Below are positions 43,640-54,264 of a stretch of 64,000 nt of DNA, in pieces. Both the position numbers and the translations under genes were made by a program. The stretch's first letter is position 1; each line of letters begins with the position of its first letter. The stretch lies in assembly GCA_017654935.2 (NCBI GenBank), contig CM065704.1, positions 23,623,727 through 23,687,726 on the forward strand. Direction: 5' to 3'. The notes below the pieces were generated by a model that had not been told where the DNA came from, searched no databases, and saw only the letters and a program-made list of their open reading frames with translations. This stretch comes from Phymorhynchus buccinoides. Its lineage: Eukaryota; Mollusca; Gastropoda; Neogastropoda; Raphitomidae.

Positions 43640-44100
43640 TTCTGGGGGTTTGGGAACATCCTGTTCAGGATTCACTTCCGCCTGCGATGTTCTTCCCAAG
43701 GCTAGTACAGAGTACAGTGACCTGCTGGCAGACAGTGTGTCATTAACATCCACAATCAAACGGTGGATGCTGAGCTTCTCCACATGAACTATTCTCTCTG
43801 AAGCTACAAGAACGTTTGCTGGCTGCACGTGAAGTCAATGAGCAGATCAAGAACTCTGGATTCGGTGTGGTATACGTTTGCCATGCCTGCCCCAGAAGTT
43901 TTGCTGGCTTGCAGGAGCTGATCGTGACCAGGAGCGTGCTTCCACCCTCTGGTCCAGTTTCTCACAAGTTACTGTGAAGGATTCCGGATCTGTACAGCTT
44001 CCTCAAGGTCTGAGCATATTTTCCCTCTTTGCAAAATCCATAGCAACTTTTCTTCTTCTTCTCTCAGCATTCGCCCGTCATCATTTTGACGATTTGTGAT
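43640..44100 (+). CDS. Possible coding fragment, unidentified, coiled-coil-like
   Basis: The plus strand near 43799-43861 reads KLQERLLAAREVNEQIKNSG without a stop, a charged heptad-like stretch. Upstream, DVLPKASTEYSDLLADSV is open in another frame, and downstream a frame gives a 73-residue peptide at 43878-44099. A minus-strand frame (43631-43828, 65 residues) is also open, so strand is uncertain. GC content and codon-like composition rise sharply against the flanks. It could be a broken exon of a further gene, or a missing DCTN1 exon too damaged to align. Confidence 0.3.
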
Positions 44101-44449
44101 GCTAATGTAATTTTGATGTTAGTTTTTTCTTTCCACAGAGAAACAGACGACATACAGCAGACTACAGACAACACGCAGAACTAAGACAAAACGAAAATGT
44201 TTGTGTGTGGGTTCATAACAGAATAAAACCGTCCCAAATTTTCACAGATCGGGTTTCCCTATTTAAATTTTTTTGTAAATTTTAACTCTGTCGTGGATTA
44301 TTTCAAGGTTGATTTTTGTATGCCACAGATCAGGTCCCTGTAAATAATCATGTAGATTGCTCTTTTTTTGTGAGCGGTGGTGGTGCACGCGCGTGAATGC
44401 GTGCATGCATGCTGCGTGCATGTGTATATGTGTGTTATCGTGTGAACCA

Positions 44450-44768
44450 CCCAGCCATCGTCCATCCCCACAAGCTGTCCTCACCAGTGGAACTGCTCCA
44501 GCACAGCTGTGGAACCTGGAGCCTCACCTGTCCTGCAACCTGGTGGTGGCAGTGTGACCTGGCCCCGGATGAAAGCCGCTGCACCACGACTTGTGTGAAG
44601 GGGAAGGAAGGACAGGGTTCCGTGTGAGGGCCCAGGGGCTGTTACTGGCTGGGTCAGCCCTCACGGCAGTGGACCTACCCACCAGGTCAGGGTACAGGTG
44701 TTCACGTCACGGTGTCACCATGGCATCTTCAACGACCAGGACAGGAGATGGAGGCTGGTGATGGGGGT
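44450..44768 (+). CDS. Possible coding exon(s) of a secreted Cys-rich protein, unidentified
   Basis: GC-rich block with fragments WNLEPHLSCNLVV, CDLAPDESRCTTTC and, in a second frame, QVFTSRCHHGIFNDQDRRWR + LVMG, ending at a good donor, GATGGGG|GTAAGTG. The Cys-rich CDLAPDESRC segment resembles the boundary of LDLa-type modules, so this may be an upstream exon of the receptor whose pieces lie at 48905-53355. Two frames must be joined, and no family match can be stated from sequence alone. Confidence 0.35.
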
Positions 44769-44999
44769 AAGTGTGGTGGGGAGGGCACATCGTGACGTGT
44801 TTGTAGAATTGACAACTGTCACCAAATACTAACCCTGCCATGTCATGTTTTGATGTTGGGCTGTTGTACAACAAATACAAAACAGCCGTGGTTGTTGGAC
44901 TGGCTGGTAGGCACTTTTGTCATCTGCATGTGATGTTGACATAGTGTCTTTCATATCTTTGCTAATAGAATTATCTGTATCTGTATAATGGTCTGAGTA

Positions 45000-45385
45000 C
45001 ACAGTGTAGAGGTGGCAACAGTAGTGCGTTCAGCTTCGTGTCAAGTAAAACCGAGTTTCGAACCTGGGTACAGGATTTTTGCTCTCCACTTTTGCACAGC
45101 ATTGCAGTCTGAACATGGGGTCTTTCGGATGAGACGATAACCGAGGTCCCGTGTGCCCATGCACTTAGCACACTTTAAACCCAATGCACGACAAAGTTGT
45201 TATTTGGTCAAAATTTACCCCCCCCCCCCCCCTGTTACTTACACATCATCAGTCCACACAAAAATCGCATGCAAAAAAATAAAAATTGGTGTCGCGCTCT
45301 GGCTGCGACGCCGCTCTCCCGGTGAAGCAAACCCGAAATTTCATAGAGACGCCTCTGTGACAATAATTGTCCTTAACCTACATAA
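45000..45385 (+). repeat. tRNA-derived SINE copy
   Basis: GTAGAGGTGGCAACAGTAGT + GCGTTCAGC (A-box region), GAGTTTCGAACCTGGGTACA (B-box region), GGTCTTTCGGATGAGACGAT + AACCGAGGTCCCGTGTGCCC, tail CACAAAAATCGCATGCAAAA ... TCATAGAGACGCCTCTGTGA. Moderately intact. Confidence 0.85.
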
Positions 45386-45434
45386 CCTACCAGACATCTG
45401 TATCTGTAGTAAAAGTTAATACTTTTCTATAATA

Positions 45435-46215
45435 AAACTTTTTTGGGCCAGATGTGTTTTAGATTGCTAACTTTAGAAACACACCCAGAAAAATTAACTT
45501 TGTTACTTTGATCAATGTCTAAAACAGAATACAAACCTAAAAGTGTAGTTTAGTTTTTCCTCATTTTTTAGGGGAGCATTTGCAAGAACTTGGCCCATGG
45601 ACAGCTGTTCGATCCTTAGGGGTCTCTCAGCCTAGGCATGGATGGGTTCTTCGCCTGCCAAAGCGGGCTCTACACCTCAACAAGAAGACAGTTTCCCAAA
45701 GGGAAGGTTTCCCCGTGTATGTTGGTTAAGGCCCCAACCCCCAAACCACTGAAATAAATGATAAAATCTGAAGTACAAAAGATGAACATAACATGTTCCA
45801 AATTTAAAAGAATAAAAAGCTAAAAGACACGATCAGAGAGGGCCCAGCAACGGAGATGAACCCAAAGGATAAAATAGAACTGAAACGCATCAAGCGCCGA
45901 TTCCACGGGTCTATAGGACCTTAAAACTTGTGGCATTTGAAATGCAAAATGTGAAGTGAATACAAACGGTTTTTTTGTCCACATGTATGTCGAACGCGAA
46001 TATTAGCAATCTAAAACGAGTTTAAAGAGTTGAGGTGAAAATCGCCCACTTTTCGGTAGGTCAGAATCCATCCAGTGCCTAGCTGATGAGACCCCTAAAG
46101 TGTCGAAACAGCTGTCTTGGGCTGGTTTCCTGCCAATGCCTCCCTAAAAAGGAGTACACTAAACAGCACTCCTTACGTTTTCGTTCTCTTTTCAACTAAA
46201 ATACTTAATACTTAA
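45435..46215. repeat. Imperfect inverted repeat (~200-bp arms)
   Basis: The left stretch near 45598 (GACAGCTGTTCGATCCTTAG + GGGTCTCTCAGCCTAGGCAT + GGATGGGTTCT) pairs with the right stretch near 46066-46120 (AGAATCCATCCAGTGCCTAG + CTGATGAGACCCCTAAAGTG + TCGAAACAGCTGTC). Outer parts (TTTTTTAGGGGAGCATTTGC and CCAATGCCTCCCTAAAAAGG) also pair. Fold-back transposon or two opposed copies of one repeat. Confidence 0.8.
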
Positions 46216-46329
46216 AATACTGATCTTAAATAATAGAAAATCCCAAGTGAATTTTGATTGGGAAGAAACGAAGATGACTGCTGGGTTCAATAAAATTCAC
46301 GAACAATTAAACAAAAGTCGAAATTAAAA

Positions 46330-46800
46330 ACCCAGATTGATTGTTTGTGTTGATTCTAAAGTTTTCGCGTCTAAAGACTTTGATAAACCTTTATTTATTT
46401 ATTAACGGTTGTACTGTTTTTTGTTTGCATATCAAATGCCCCAACTTTGGGGCAGCCCGCTGTGGTAGGGTGTGTGTTTGTTTTGCTTTGTTTTTTCTTT
46501 TCCAGTCATCTTTACCTTTTTAAACCTCTTTTGTTGGATCGAAATCCATTTTTTTATGTAAGATATTATTTTCATTTTATCCCATCTCTTTTTACGTGAT
46601 GCGTTACGTTATAATGGCCTATATATGGATGTACAGGTGCAGTATTATAGTAAATGGTCTTATTTTCTTTTTGCATGTTACTTAAAATTCTAATGACGTC
46701 TTAGTTTATGTAATGGTGTTTTTAAATGTATATGTTTTTTTTTTGCCGTGCCACAACATCATTTCTGTTTATGAGATAATAAAGTATTCTGAGTCTGAGT
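46330..46800 (+). mobile_element. Probable LINE 3' end with (TCTGAG)-type tail
   Basis: Ends in CATTTCTGTTTATGAGATAA + TAAAGTATTCTGAGTCTGAG, resembling the GGGAGATAAT...AAGT ending at 58683-58728. No coding part recognised. Confidence 0.5.
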
Positions 46801-46844
46801 CCTGTAGACCCCGGAAGAACGCTACCAGCATACATTGAGCTTTT

Positions 46845-47625
46845 TTTCTCATAATTATCTGTATCTGTATACTGGTCCCCAGATAAGCAGCACGTGGTAT
46901 GGACCTTAAACACCTGCCCATCCAATATCGGCATCTCTATACTGGACCTAAACCACCTGCACATCCAATAATCTGCATCTCTATACTGGTCCCCATACAC
47001 GCAGCGCGTGGCGTAGGTACCTAAAGCCACCTGCACCATCCAATATCGCATCTCTATACTGGTTCCCCAGAATAGCGCAGCAGGTGATAGGGACCTAAAA
47101 CCACCTGCACCATACAATATCTGCATCTCTATACTGGTCCCCAGACACGCAGCGCGTGGTATGTACCAAAGCCACTGCACCATCCATATCTACATATGTA
47201 GAACTGTGGTCCCAGATACTCAGTCGGTGGTAGGGACCTAAAGCCACATGCACCATCCACTATCTGTATCTGTATACTGGTCCCCAGATAGCATGCACGT
47301 GGTAGGGACCTAAAGCACTGCACCGATCCAATATCTGCTCTGTATACTGGACCAAAGCCACCTCACCATCCAATATCTGTAATCTGTATACTTTGTGTAT
47401 ATCTCTAGTGGGGGGTTGGGTCCCCAGATTAGCAGCCAGGTGGTAGGGACCTGAACCACCTCACCTCCATATCTGTCTCTGTATACTGGTCCCATATCGC
47501 AGCCGGTTGGTAGGCTAAAGCCACCTGCACATCCATATCTGTATCTGTATAACTGGTCCAGATACGCAGCAGGTGGTAGGGACCTGAAGCACCTGCACCA
47601 TCATATATCTGTATCTGTATATACT
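46845..47625. repeat. ~60-70-bp minisatellite, ~12 units
   Basis: The unit reads ATCTGTATCTGTATACTGGT + CCCCAGATACGCAGCACGTG + GTAGGGACCTAAAGCCACCT + GCACCATCCAAT. Indel-rich. The first units follow the LINE tail directly. Confidence 0.92.
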
Positions 47626-47636
47626 GTTCCCCCCCT

Positions 47637-47728
47637 CCAAGTGGGGGAGGGGGGGGGAGGGGTGGAGGGTGGGGGAGGGGGGGGGGAGGGGGGGGGCAGG
47701 GGGGGGGGGAGGGGGGGGGGTCCCCCCT
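47637..47728. repeat. G-run tract
   Basis: About 90 bases of G runs broken by A or T. Quadruplex-prone and a likely site of assembly error. Confidence 0.9.
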
Positions 47729-48640
47729 TACCATACTCAGCATGCATGCTGCAAGCACACACAGACAGAGACAGAGAGTATTGGGATACCGCTCATGTCT
47801 TTGGTTATACTTTTCAGATACGGGTATGTTTTCAATGGGCAAGACCAGACAATTATGTCACCACCCAAGAGTGACGTTTTCAGCATCGTGAATTTATCGA
47901 TCGTAGTAATTTAACTGGAATTAGCACAACAAAATGGGCTGCTATACTGGATTCCTCTTACTTGAAATGTTTCTCTCATTTTGATGTTCTTAGTTTCATG
48001 TTTCCACTTTGTGTTATATACTCATAGTAGAGCTTATGGGAAAATAAAAACATAAACATTTCACTCACAAAAATGAAAGAAAAGGAAAATACATAAGGCA
48101 AAACCACAACAACAGACTAAACAGCAAAAACAACAACCGAAAAAGCATGTACAACTGTCATGGTTGCTTGTGTTATATCTTATCACATTACGGAATGTGT
48201 GTCATTTAAACAATATGGGAGATTCATACATTTCATGAAGTACACAATTGCAAGTTTTTTTAAAAGGCGTGAATGTATAAAGCCATCAAACAGTCAACCA
48301 TTCATCCTGCTTAGGAGTCTATGTTATGACTTTGAATGATGACCACAACATTATTGTGCTGTTGCACATCCATTGAAAGGTTATCACCCCCCCCCCCATG
48401 CACCTCTCTCTCTCTCTCCTCTCTCTCTCTGCTTGCTTGCTTGGCTTGGACTGGTGTCCTCTTATAGACGTAGAGAGATGAAAAAAGAGCATCATCTCCT
48501 CCCCCCTTACTGCGGGGCCATTGACCCACAAAGACAGACGCAGTGTGCACGTGCCAGATGACTCATGCAGCCCAGCTGTTCTTTATCTGTGGCGAGATAT
48601 CCCCCCCTCAGCCTCTGGCCATGCCAGCACAGAGAAAGGG
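47729..48640. other. No recognised gene; short simple repeats
   Basis: Contains a C run at 48388-48398 and a CT tract at 48404-48430. 48500-48640 is GC-richer with open frames but no recognised domain. Confidence 0.45.
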
Positions 48641-48649
48641 CACACGTCC

Positions 48650-48905
48650 CGCAGGAACCAGGACCGACCGAATCACCCAATGGTCAAAGCACAGCACTCA
48701 TCAGCAGAGACCAAAGGACCAGAGCCTAATCACCCAATGGGCAAAGCGCAGCACCGCGGGCCACAACACCTGAAAGGATCAGAGCCAATCCCCCCAACTC
48801 GCAAGCACCGGCACCGTCATCAACAACTGAAAGACCGGCGTGCCATCACCCAATGGTCAAAGCACTACACCGTCCAGCACAACTGAAAGGACTGGACCAA
48901 TCACC
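48650..48905 (+). repeat. ~50-60-bp tandem repeat, ~5 units
   Basis: The unit reads CAATCACCCAATGGTCAAAG + CACAGCACCGT ... CAACTGAAAGGACCAGAGC. Open frames across it (e.g. 48521-48886) are repeat-encoded and not trusted. Confidence 0.85.
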
Positions 48906-49215
48906 TGGCTGACATTTCTGCCCAACCTACCTACCCTGATCACTTCATCCGTTGCCCTGGTCAACCATGGGTGCCAGAGTTTCTGGCTTGTGACACACGC
49001 GAGTGAATGCTGGGGTAAAATGCGACGTCAGTTTTACCTCATCGGTGACGCAATGATCGTCTCTGACGTTCTCGTGGTGCTCGGCCCACAACACGTCGTC
49101 ACACTCTCTGTAACTTTCTGTGCTCACGGAAAGAGAGCCCTGCCCTCACTCTTGTGTGATTACCCACGCGGATTGTTTTGACGAGTGTGAGGACTTTGTG
49201 TTTCATCGCCGTGCG
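48906..49215 (+). CDS. LDLa-containing receptor fragment (GRL101-like), part 1
   Basis: Segments readable across small indels: HFIRCPGQPWVPEFLACDTR + ECWGK near 48935-49025, then FLCSRKESPALTLVCDY followed by THADCFDECEDFV near 49115-49200. The pattern F-x-C ... W/ALTxxVCDxxxDCxDxxDE is that of LDL receptor class A modules, which bind Ca2+ and ligands, in the divergent form found in molluscan GRL101-type receptors. No single frame is open; two to three slips are needed. Extracellular part of a membrane receptor if the link to the downstream GPCR exon is right. Confidence 0.55.
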
Positions 49216-49469
49216 GTGGGGAGAAAGGGTGATGGCTTTTGGCAAAAAGTGGCAGGTAAGCAGAGACATGATAAAAAATAATTAAGTATTGTATTTGTTT
49301 CCTTTAAATTATTATTTTAGTTAATCAAAATTGTTTTCTGAATTCTTGAAAAGTTGGAATAACATATTATTTTTGGTTATAATGCGGATTCCAAAGATTG
49401 CAGCAAAAGCTCAAGCCGTTTACGTTTTTTCCACAAGTGCTTATGACAAAATCCGGTTTAAGAACGCCC

Positions 49470-49721
49470 CCCCCAAACCCCCAAAAAAAACAAAACCCCC
49501 CCCCCACAACCCAAAAACCATTTAAAAAAACCCCCCAAACAAACCCCCACACCCCCCAAAACAAAACCCCACCACCAAACAAAACCCCCCCCCCCCCACC
49601 CCATAAAACCAAAAACCCCCAAACAAAGTAAAAAGAAAAAAAAGAAAAAAAAAACAACAAAAAAAACAAAAAAAAAAACAAAAAAAAAAAAAAAAAAAAA
49701 AAAAAACAAAAAAAAAAAAAA

Positions 49722-49752
<31 letters not shown>
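49470..49752. repeat. C/A homopolymer-rich tract
   Basis: AAAACCCCCC-type runs, then about 130 bases of almost pure A. Open frames here (Pro/Lys/Asn or Phe) are artefacts. Confidence 0.95.
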
Positions 49753-49754
<2 letters not shown>

Positions 49755-51440
49755 GTTATGCTTTTTTATTTTTGTTTCATTTTGGGAAGTAAGTGGTGAG
49801 CGGGGGCAAGCTTTTTGCTCTCTCTCTTCAATCAAACAACTGTCACCCCTCTCTCAGTTCTCTCTCTCTCGTCCCCATTCCTCTCCACTCTCAAACCTCT
49901 CACCTTTCATTATTACTCTAACCTCTAAAAACTAATTTGAATATTTGAGAGGACGGTGTTGTTGCGGGGTCGGAGATGTTTTTCTCCTTGTCCTTGTTGT
50001 TTCCTTTTTTTCTTTCACAATTACTAAACTATTCATTACTCATTGTACAGTGCTAGGAGAGAGCATAGTTTCTCTTTTCTTCTTTTCTTCTCTTTTTCCT
50101 TTTCTTTGTGTTTTTCCTCTTTTCCTCTCCCTCCGTGGTGTACGGCTGGTTTTTTTTTCTTTATGCAAGCCATTTATACATCATATTTTGTAGGATGGGT
50201 CCCACCTCGCAGGCTGCAACAGAACAGCGAAACGAAGAAACTAACACCGCCGACTACGAACAGACGAGCACTCGTCTGCCCCCACCACGTCTCGTCAGGC
50301 GCGAGCGACCCCAGCTCTGCAGAGAACGATCGTTAGTAGAGGCAGATGGCCGAGCAACAGAAATCACTAACTTCACGAAGAGGACAATGTGAGAAAAATA
50401 TTGAACATAGCCGGCCGATTAGAATTAGAATTAGAGTAATGCACATTAAGCCGATGATCCTGTATGGTCGCATTTGGATAGAAAGTGTAGACGAGGAAAG
50501 AACAAATGAAAAGTTCCTGAACACTGAAAGGTCATGTCGGAAATTTTTGAATAAGAAAGTTCATTGCTTATGTTCAATCAATACATGTACCATAATTTGC
50601 TTAAAGAAAGTTGAAGTTTGAAGAAAAGTTTAATGGTGTTCGAGCAGCAGTCTCATAGTTTTTGTATGAAAAATATAGTTTCTCTGAAGGCACTTTAATA
50701 TACCTTCAGCTCGGGCACTGTTACCCATTTGTATTTGTGTATGCGGTTCATGCTGCTTTGACAACTTATTTCTGTGTTCGATGTTGCAGATTCAATGACA
50801 TCCTATGAACGATTTTGGGGTATGTTAAAACAAGATTAGGTTGAAGAATACATTGGCTGGTGCGGCCTAATTTGGTACGCTATGTGTGTTTAAAAAAGTA
50901 TTAATTATGAAAAACAAGACAAAAGTGTTAGTGCGTTATTTCTCACTTAAGCTGAAGATGAAAGCCATGTATACTCAGACGGGAAGACTAATAATGGGCC
51001 TGCTGTGTGGGCCTGAATATTATTTTCGATTTCATGATAAATTTAACTGATTGTTTTGAGAAATCGCAGGCGAGCTCAACTGCTAGCACATTTACATTTT
51101 TAGCAGATGCTATCATTCTGAGTGTAATTTGTAGGTCTCTGTTCGCCTACTTGAAACAATGCCATCATGTGTTAAAGAATTTACTGGTTTTCTCATTTCC
51201 TTCTGCTGTATCTACGTGCTTCACGACCTCAACGGGTGCAGTTTCGTCCACGCCTATTGCAAGAACTCTGTGGAACACACGAATGTGTGAACCGCAGGCT
51301 TGTCGAACCAGACCAAACTGCCAGGCATTGGGAAAGGTCTTACTTGTTTCCTCTGTAGTTAACTTTAACAGCGATGACGACCCGTCGGATATCCCTACTT
51401 GCCTTTATTCGTTTGCCAATTATCCTCTGACACATTTTTC
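49753..51440. other. No firm gene; one GC-richer block at 50190-50395
   Basis: 50190-50395 has two overlapping open frames (e.g. MGPTSQAATEQRNEETNTAD) of exon-like composition, but no recognised family. The rest is AT-rich. The frame at 51007-51516 is mostly noise but ends in the LDLa piece described next. Confidence 0.4.
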
Positions 51441-51640
51441 AATGTCCTTCTGTACCTTTCTATTTCCCATTGTTTGTGCGTGTAACGGTGTCTTTGACTG
51501 TCGCGCCAGAAGATGAGGCGGACTGTGATACTACTCCTGTCCAGGGTACTTTCGCTGTCGTCAGTCTCGGGTGTGTCCTTCACCCATCATGTGTGTGACG
51601 GTTTGAACCGTGTCCCCAGCAGACGATGAATGGTACCTCT
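51441..51640 (+). CDS. LDLa-containing receptor fragment, part 2 (two LDLa modules)
   Basis: First module end: FPIV-CACNGVFDC, then after a one-base slip PEDEADC. Second module after a further slip: CPGYFRCRQSRVC, HPS-VCDGLN, then QDDEW-like end near 51620. The spacing F-x-C-x(4-6)-C-x(5-6)-CDG-x(2)-xC-xx-DDE is the LDLa consensus, with the acidic Ca2+ cage residues partly present (CNGVFDC...EDEADC). Frame slips again look like base-call errors. Same orientation as part 1 and as the GPCR exon 1.3 kb downstream. Confidence 0.7.
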
Positions 51641-52928
51641 CCCGTTCCTCTCTCTCTCATCTCATTCTCTCTCCTTCTCCTCTCCTCTCTCCCTCCTCCT
51701 CACCTATCTCCTCCTCCTCATCAATCCTCTCCTCTCTCTCTCTCGTCTCTCCTCCTTCTCTCTCTCCTCTCTCTTCGCTCTCTCTCTCTCCTCTCTCTCC
51801 TCTCTCTCCCCTCTCTCCCCCCTCTCTCTCCCCTTCCCTCTCTCCTCTCTCTCTCTCTCTCTCTCCCCACATCTCTCTCTCTCTCTCTCGTCTCCTCGCG
51901 TTCCTCTCTTCTTCTCTCCTGCTCTTCCTCTCTCTCCACGTCTCTCTCCTCTCTCTCCTCCCCTCGTCCTCATCTCTCTCCCCTCAATCTCATCGCTCTC
52001 CTCTCTCTCTCCGCCTCTCTTTCTCTTTCTCTCCCTCTCCTCTCTCTCTCTCTCCTCTCCTCCTCCCCTCCTCCTCCTCTCTCTCTCTCTCCTCTCCTCC
52101 TCTCTCTCTCCTCTCTCTCTCCTCCTCTCTCTCTCAATCAGTCTCTCTCTCTCCCTGTCTCTCACACCCTCTCTCACTCTCACTCTCTCTCCCTCTCCTC
52201 TCCCCACTCTCTCCCCTCTCGCTCTCCCTCTCTCTCTCTCCTCTCTCGTCTCCTGAAAGCCCTCTCTCCTCTTCTCTAACCCTTCCTCTCTCTCCCGACT
52301 TCAGTCTCTTCTCTGAAGATTCTGCTACTCTCTCTTCTTCTCCTCACTCTCCCTCTGTCCTCCTCCTCCTCCTCTATTTTCTTCCTTTTCTCCTCCTCCT
52401 GGGAACTCTTATCTCTCTCTCTCTCTAATCTCCTCTCTCATCACCTCTCGCTCTGTCAGGTAATTCTATTCATTCTCTCTCTCTCTCTCTCGAGAAAGCC
52501 TTCTCTCTCTCACCTATCCTCTATCCTCTCTCTAACACGTCATGCTCTCACTCTCTAATGGGAATCTACCTCTCAGTTCTTCCTCTTCTCTCTCTCTCTT
52601 CTCATCCATCTCTCTCTCTCTGGTATGACAGGGTCTGGACCCTCTCTCTTCCTCTCTCAGGTCTCTGTCAGCTCTCTTCCCTGCTCTCTCTGTGAGCTGG
52701 CTGTACCTCTCTCTCCCTCTTCATCTCTCCTCTCTCTCTCTCTCCCTCTCTCCTCTGGCTCTCTCCACTCTCTAAAAAAGAAAAAAAGAAATCCATCTTC
52801 CCTATCTCTCTCTCTCTCCTCATTTCTCTCAGGTCTCTCTCTCTCCTCTGGTGCCCTCTCTCTCTCCTCTCTCTCCATCTCAGTCACTCTCTCTCCCTCT
52901 CACTCCTCTGCCTCTCTCTCCTCCTGCA
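51641..52928. repeat. ~1.3-kb CT-rich tract
   Basis: Almost continuous interrupted (CT)n, ending in a perfect polypyrimidine/acceptor context TCTCCTCCTGCAG at 52917-52929, right before the GPCR exon. Ser/Leu/Pro-rich frames (up to 272 codons) and Arg/Glu frames on the other strand are compositional. Confidence 0.95.
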
Positions 52929-52932
52929 GTAG

Positions 52933-53355
52933 GGGAGACCGTGCTCTACGCCTCCATCTCATCTCCTCGTCCTGAACGTCTCCTTCGATCGTGATGACTG
53001 TGGCAGGTACAGCACCTACATCTACATCCTGATCCACAGCAACACTGTGGCTGTTCTGCTCCACGAGGACAAGGCTCGCCACTTCAACGCAGCACGTCGC
53101 GTCATCAGCGTCGTCGTCATGGACGCCTGCTGTTGGGGGCTCGTGACGTCATGGGCTGTGCTGACGTCACGGGAAGCGTGGGTGCCTGGCGACGTTCTCT
53201 ACTCTCTGTCACTTTTCTTTGTGTTCTTCAGTGCAGCTGTGACACCCTACCTTTATTTGTTCAGCGGAGTGTTAGAACGACGAAGGCAGGTGCAGAAACG
53301 GAGAGTCTTGAAACGCCTAAGATTTCACCTGAAGGGGAACGCGCACCGACAGTGA
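52933..53355 (+). CDS. Rhodopsin-like GPCR, last exon (TM5-TM7, C-tail), LGR/GRL101-like
   Basis: Open for 140 codons to TGA at 53353. It reads LLVLNVSFDRDDCGRYS; TM5 TYIYILIHSNTVAVLL; cytoplasmic loop HEDKARHFNAARR; TM6 VISVVVMDACCWGLVTSWAV; TM7 VLYSLSLFFVFFSAAVTPYL + YLF; basic tail ERRRQVQKRRVLKRL. DACCWGL stands for the CWxP switch region and TPYLY for NPxxY, both altered. The R-xx-xxV-MDxxCW pattern fits leucine-rich-repeat/LDLa GPCRs such as Lymnaea GRL101. TM1-TM4 and any LRR region are missing from the window. Acceptor TCCTCCTGCAG lies at 52929. Confidence 0.75.
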   Translation, partial: GRPCSTPPSHLLVLNVSFDRDDCGRYSTYIYILIHSNTVAVLLHEDKARHFNAARRVISVVVMDACCWGLVTSWAVLTSREAWVPGDVLYSLSLFFVFFSAAVTPYLYLFSGVLERRRQVQKRRVLKRLRFHLKGNAHRQ

Positions 53356-53571
53356 TATACTGTTTAGACTGCTTTGTCTGTTATTGTATTTTATATGTTT
53401 CAAAAAAATCATCTCTTCTCCTGTGTGCATGTATGCTAAAACTAAAGGTATTCTTTATAATCAAACCATTGTCACCCGTACAACACACATTCACACAAAC
53501 ACGCGGAAGCTCAAAGACAGAGTGCACTTGGTCTCTGTGTTGTTGGATCTTAATCACACAGCCAATTGCTA

Positions 53572-53820
53572 GCGCGCGCACGTCACACACACAAACAAAC
53601 ACCACACCCACACACAACACACACAACACGCACGCACGCACGCACGTCACGCACGCGCCCACACACACGTACAGACGCACTCCTCACACCACCCTACAAA
53701 CAGACACGCTCACGGCACCGCACTCTCTTGCACGATACGCGACGCGACGAACAGCTCAAGCAGGCACGCACACTCTCACGCACACAAACCACACACACAC
53801 ACACACACACCACACACCTC
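53572..53820. repeat. CA/CG-rich microsatellite
   Basis: ACACAC and ACGCACGC tracts. The Thr/His-rich frames are artefacts. Confidence 0.93.
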
Positions 53821-54264
53821 TCTACTCGTGTCCAAGTCAGTGTTGGTAATTTTATGTTTAAGAAGTATTATGGTCTAGAGAATCGCCTCTGTTATTCAGG
53901 GACTCCTATTCACGTTGAGATAGTCTGAGACTTATCATCATGATGTCTTAGAAGTCCTTCTAAAGTCGTATTGATTTCATAGGACTTTAAGAAGTAATTC
54001 TAAGATACATGATGAATAGTCGCATATTATCTCACAATGTTAATCCAGGCCCTGATCTAATAATGAATAGTACAACTGTTTGGAGATATAATACCCGGTC
54101 GTATAGAATATTTTATAGCGAGAGTAGTTTAATCTGCCTACATAATTATACATTATTTGTCTCTCACACAACAAAATCGTCCACACTCCTTACTATCAAA
54201 TACCATGCGGAAGCGATATGTTCAATTAACATTCCATGTTCACAGTTTCTCTTATATTTCGCTT
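53821..54264. other. No recognised feature
   Basis: AT-rich unique-looking sequence between two microsatellites. Confidence 0.5.

Noticed and set aside
47429..47874. Gly/Pro-rich frames near 47.6 kb
   Set aside because: Produced by the G-run tract and the adjacent minisatellite.
49367..49835. Gly/Phe/Val-rich minus-strand frames of 104-125 codons
   Set aside because: Generated by C and A homopolymer runs.
51610..52428. 272-codon Ser/Leu/Pro-rich open frame (and Arg/Glu frames on the other strand)
   Set aside because: Purely a product of the interrupted CT tract; stop codons are rare in CT repeats in every frame.
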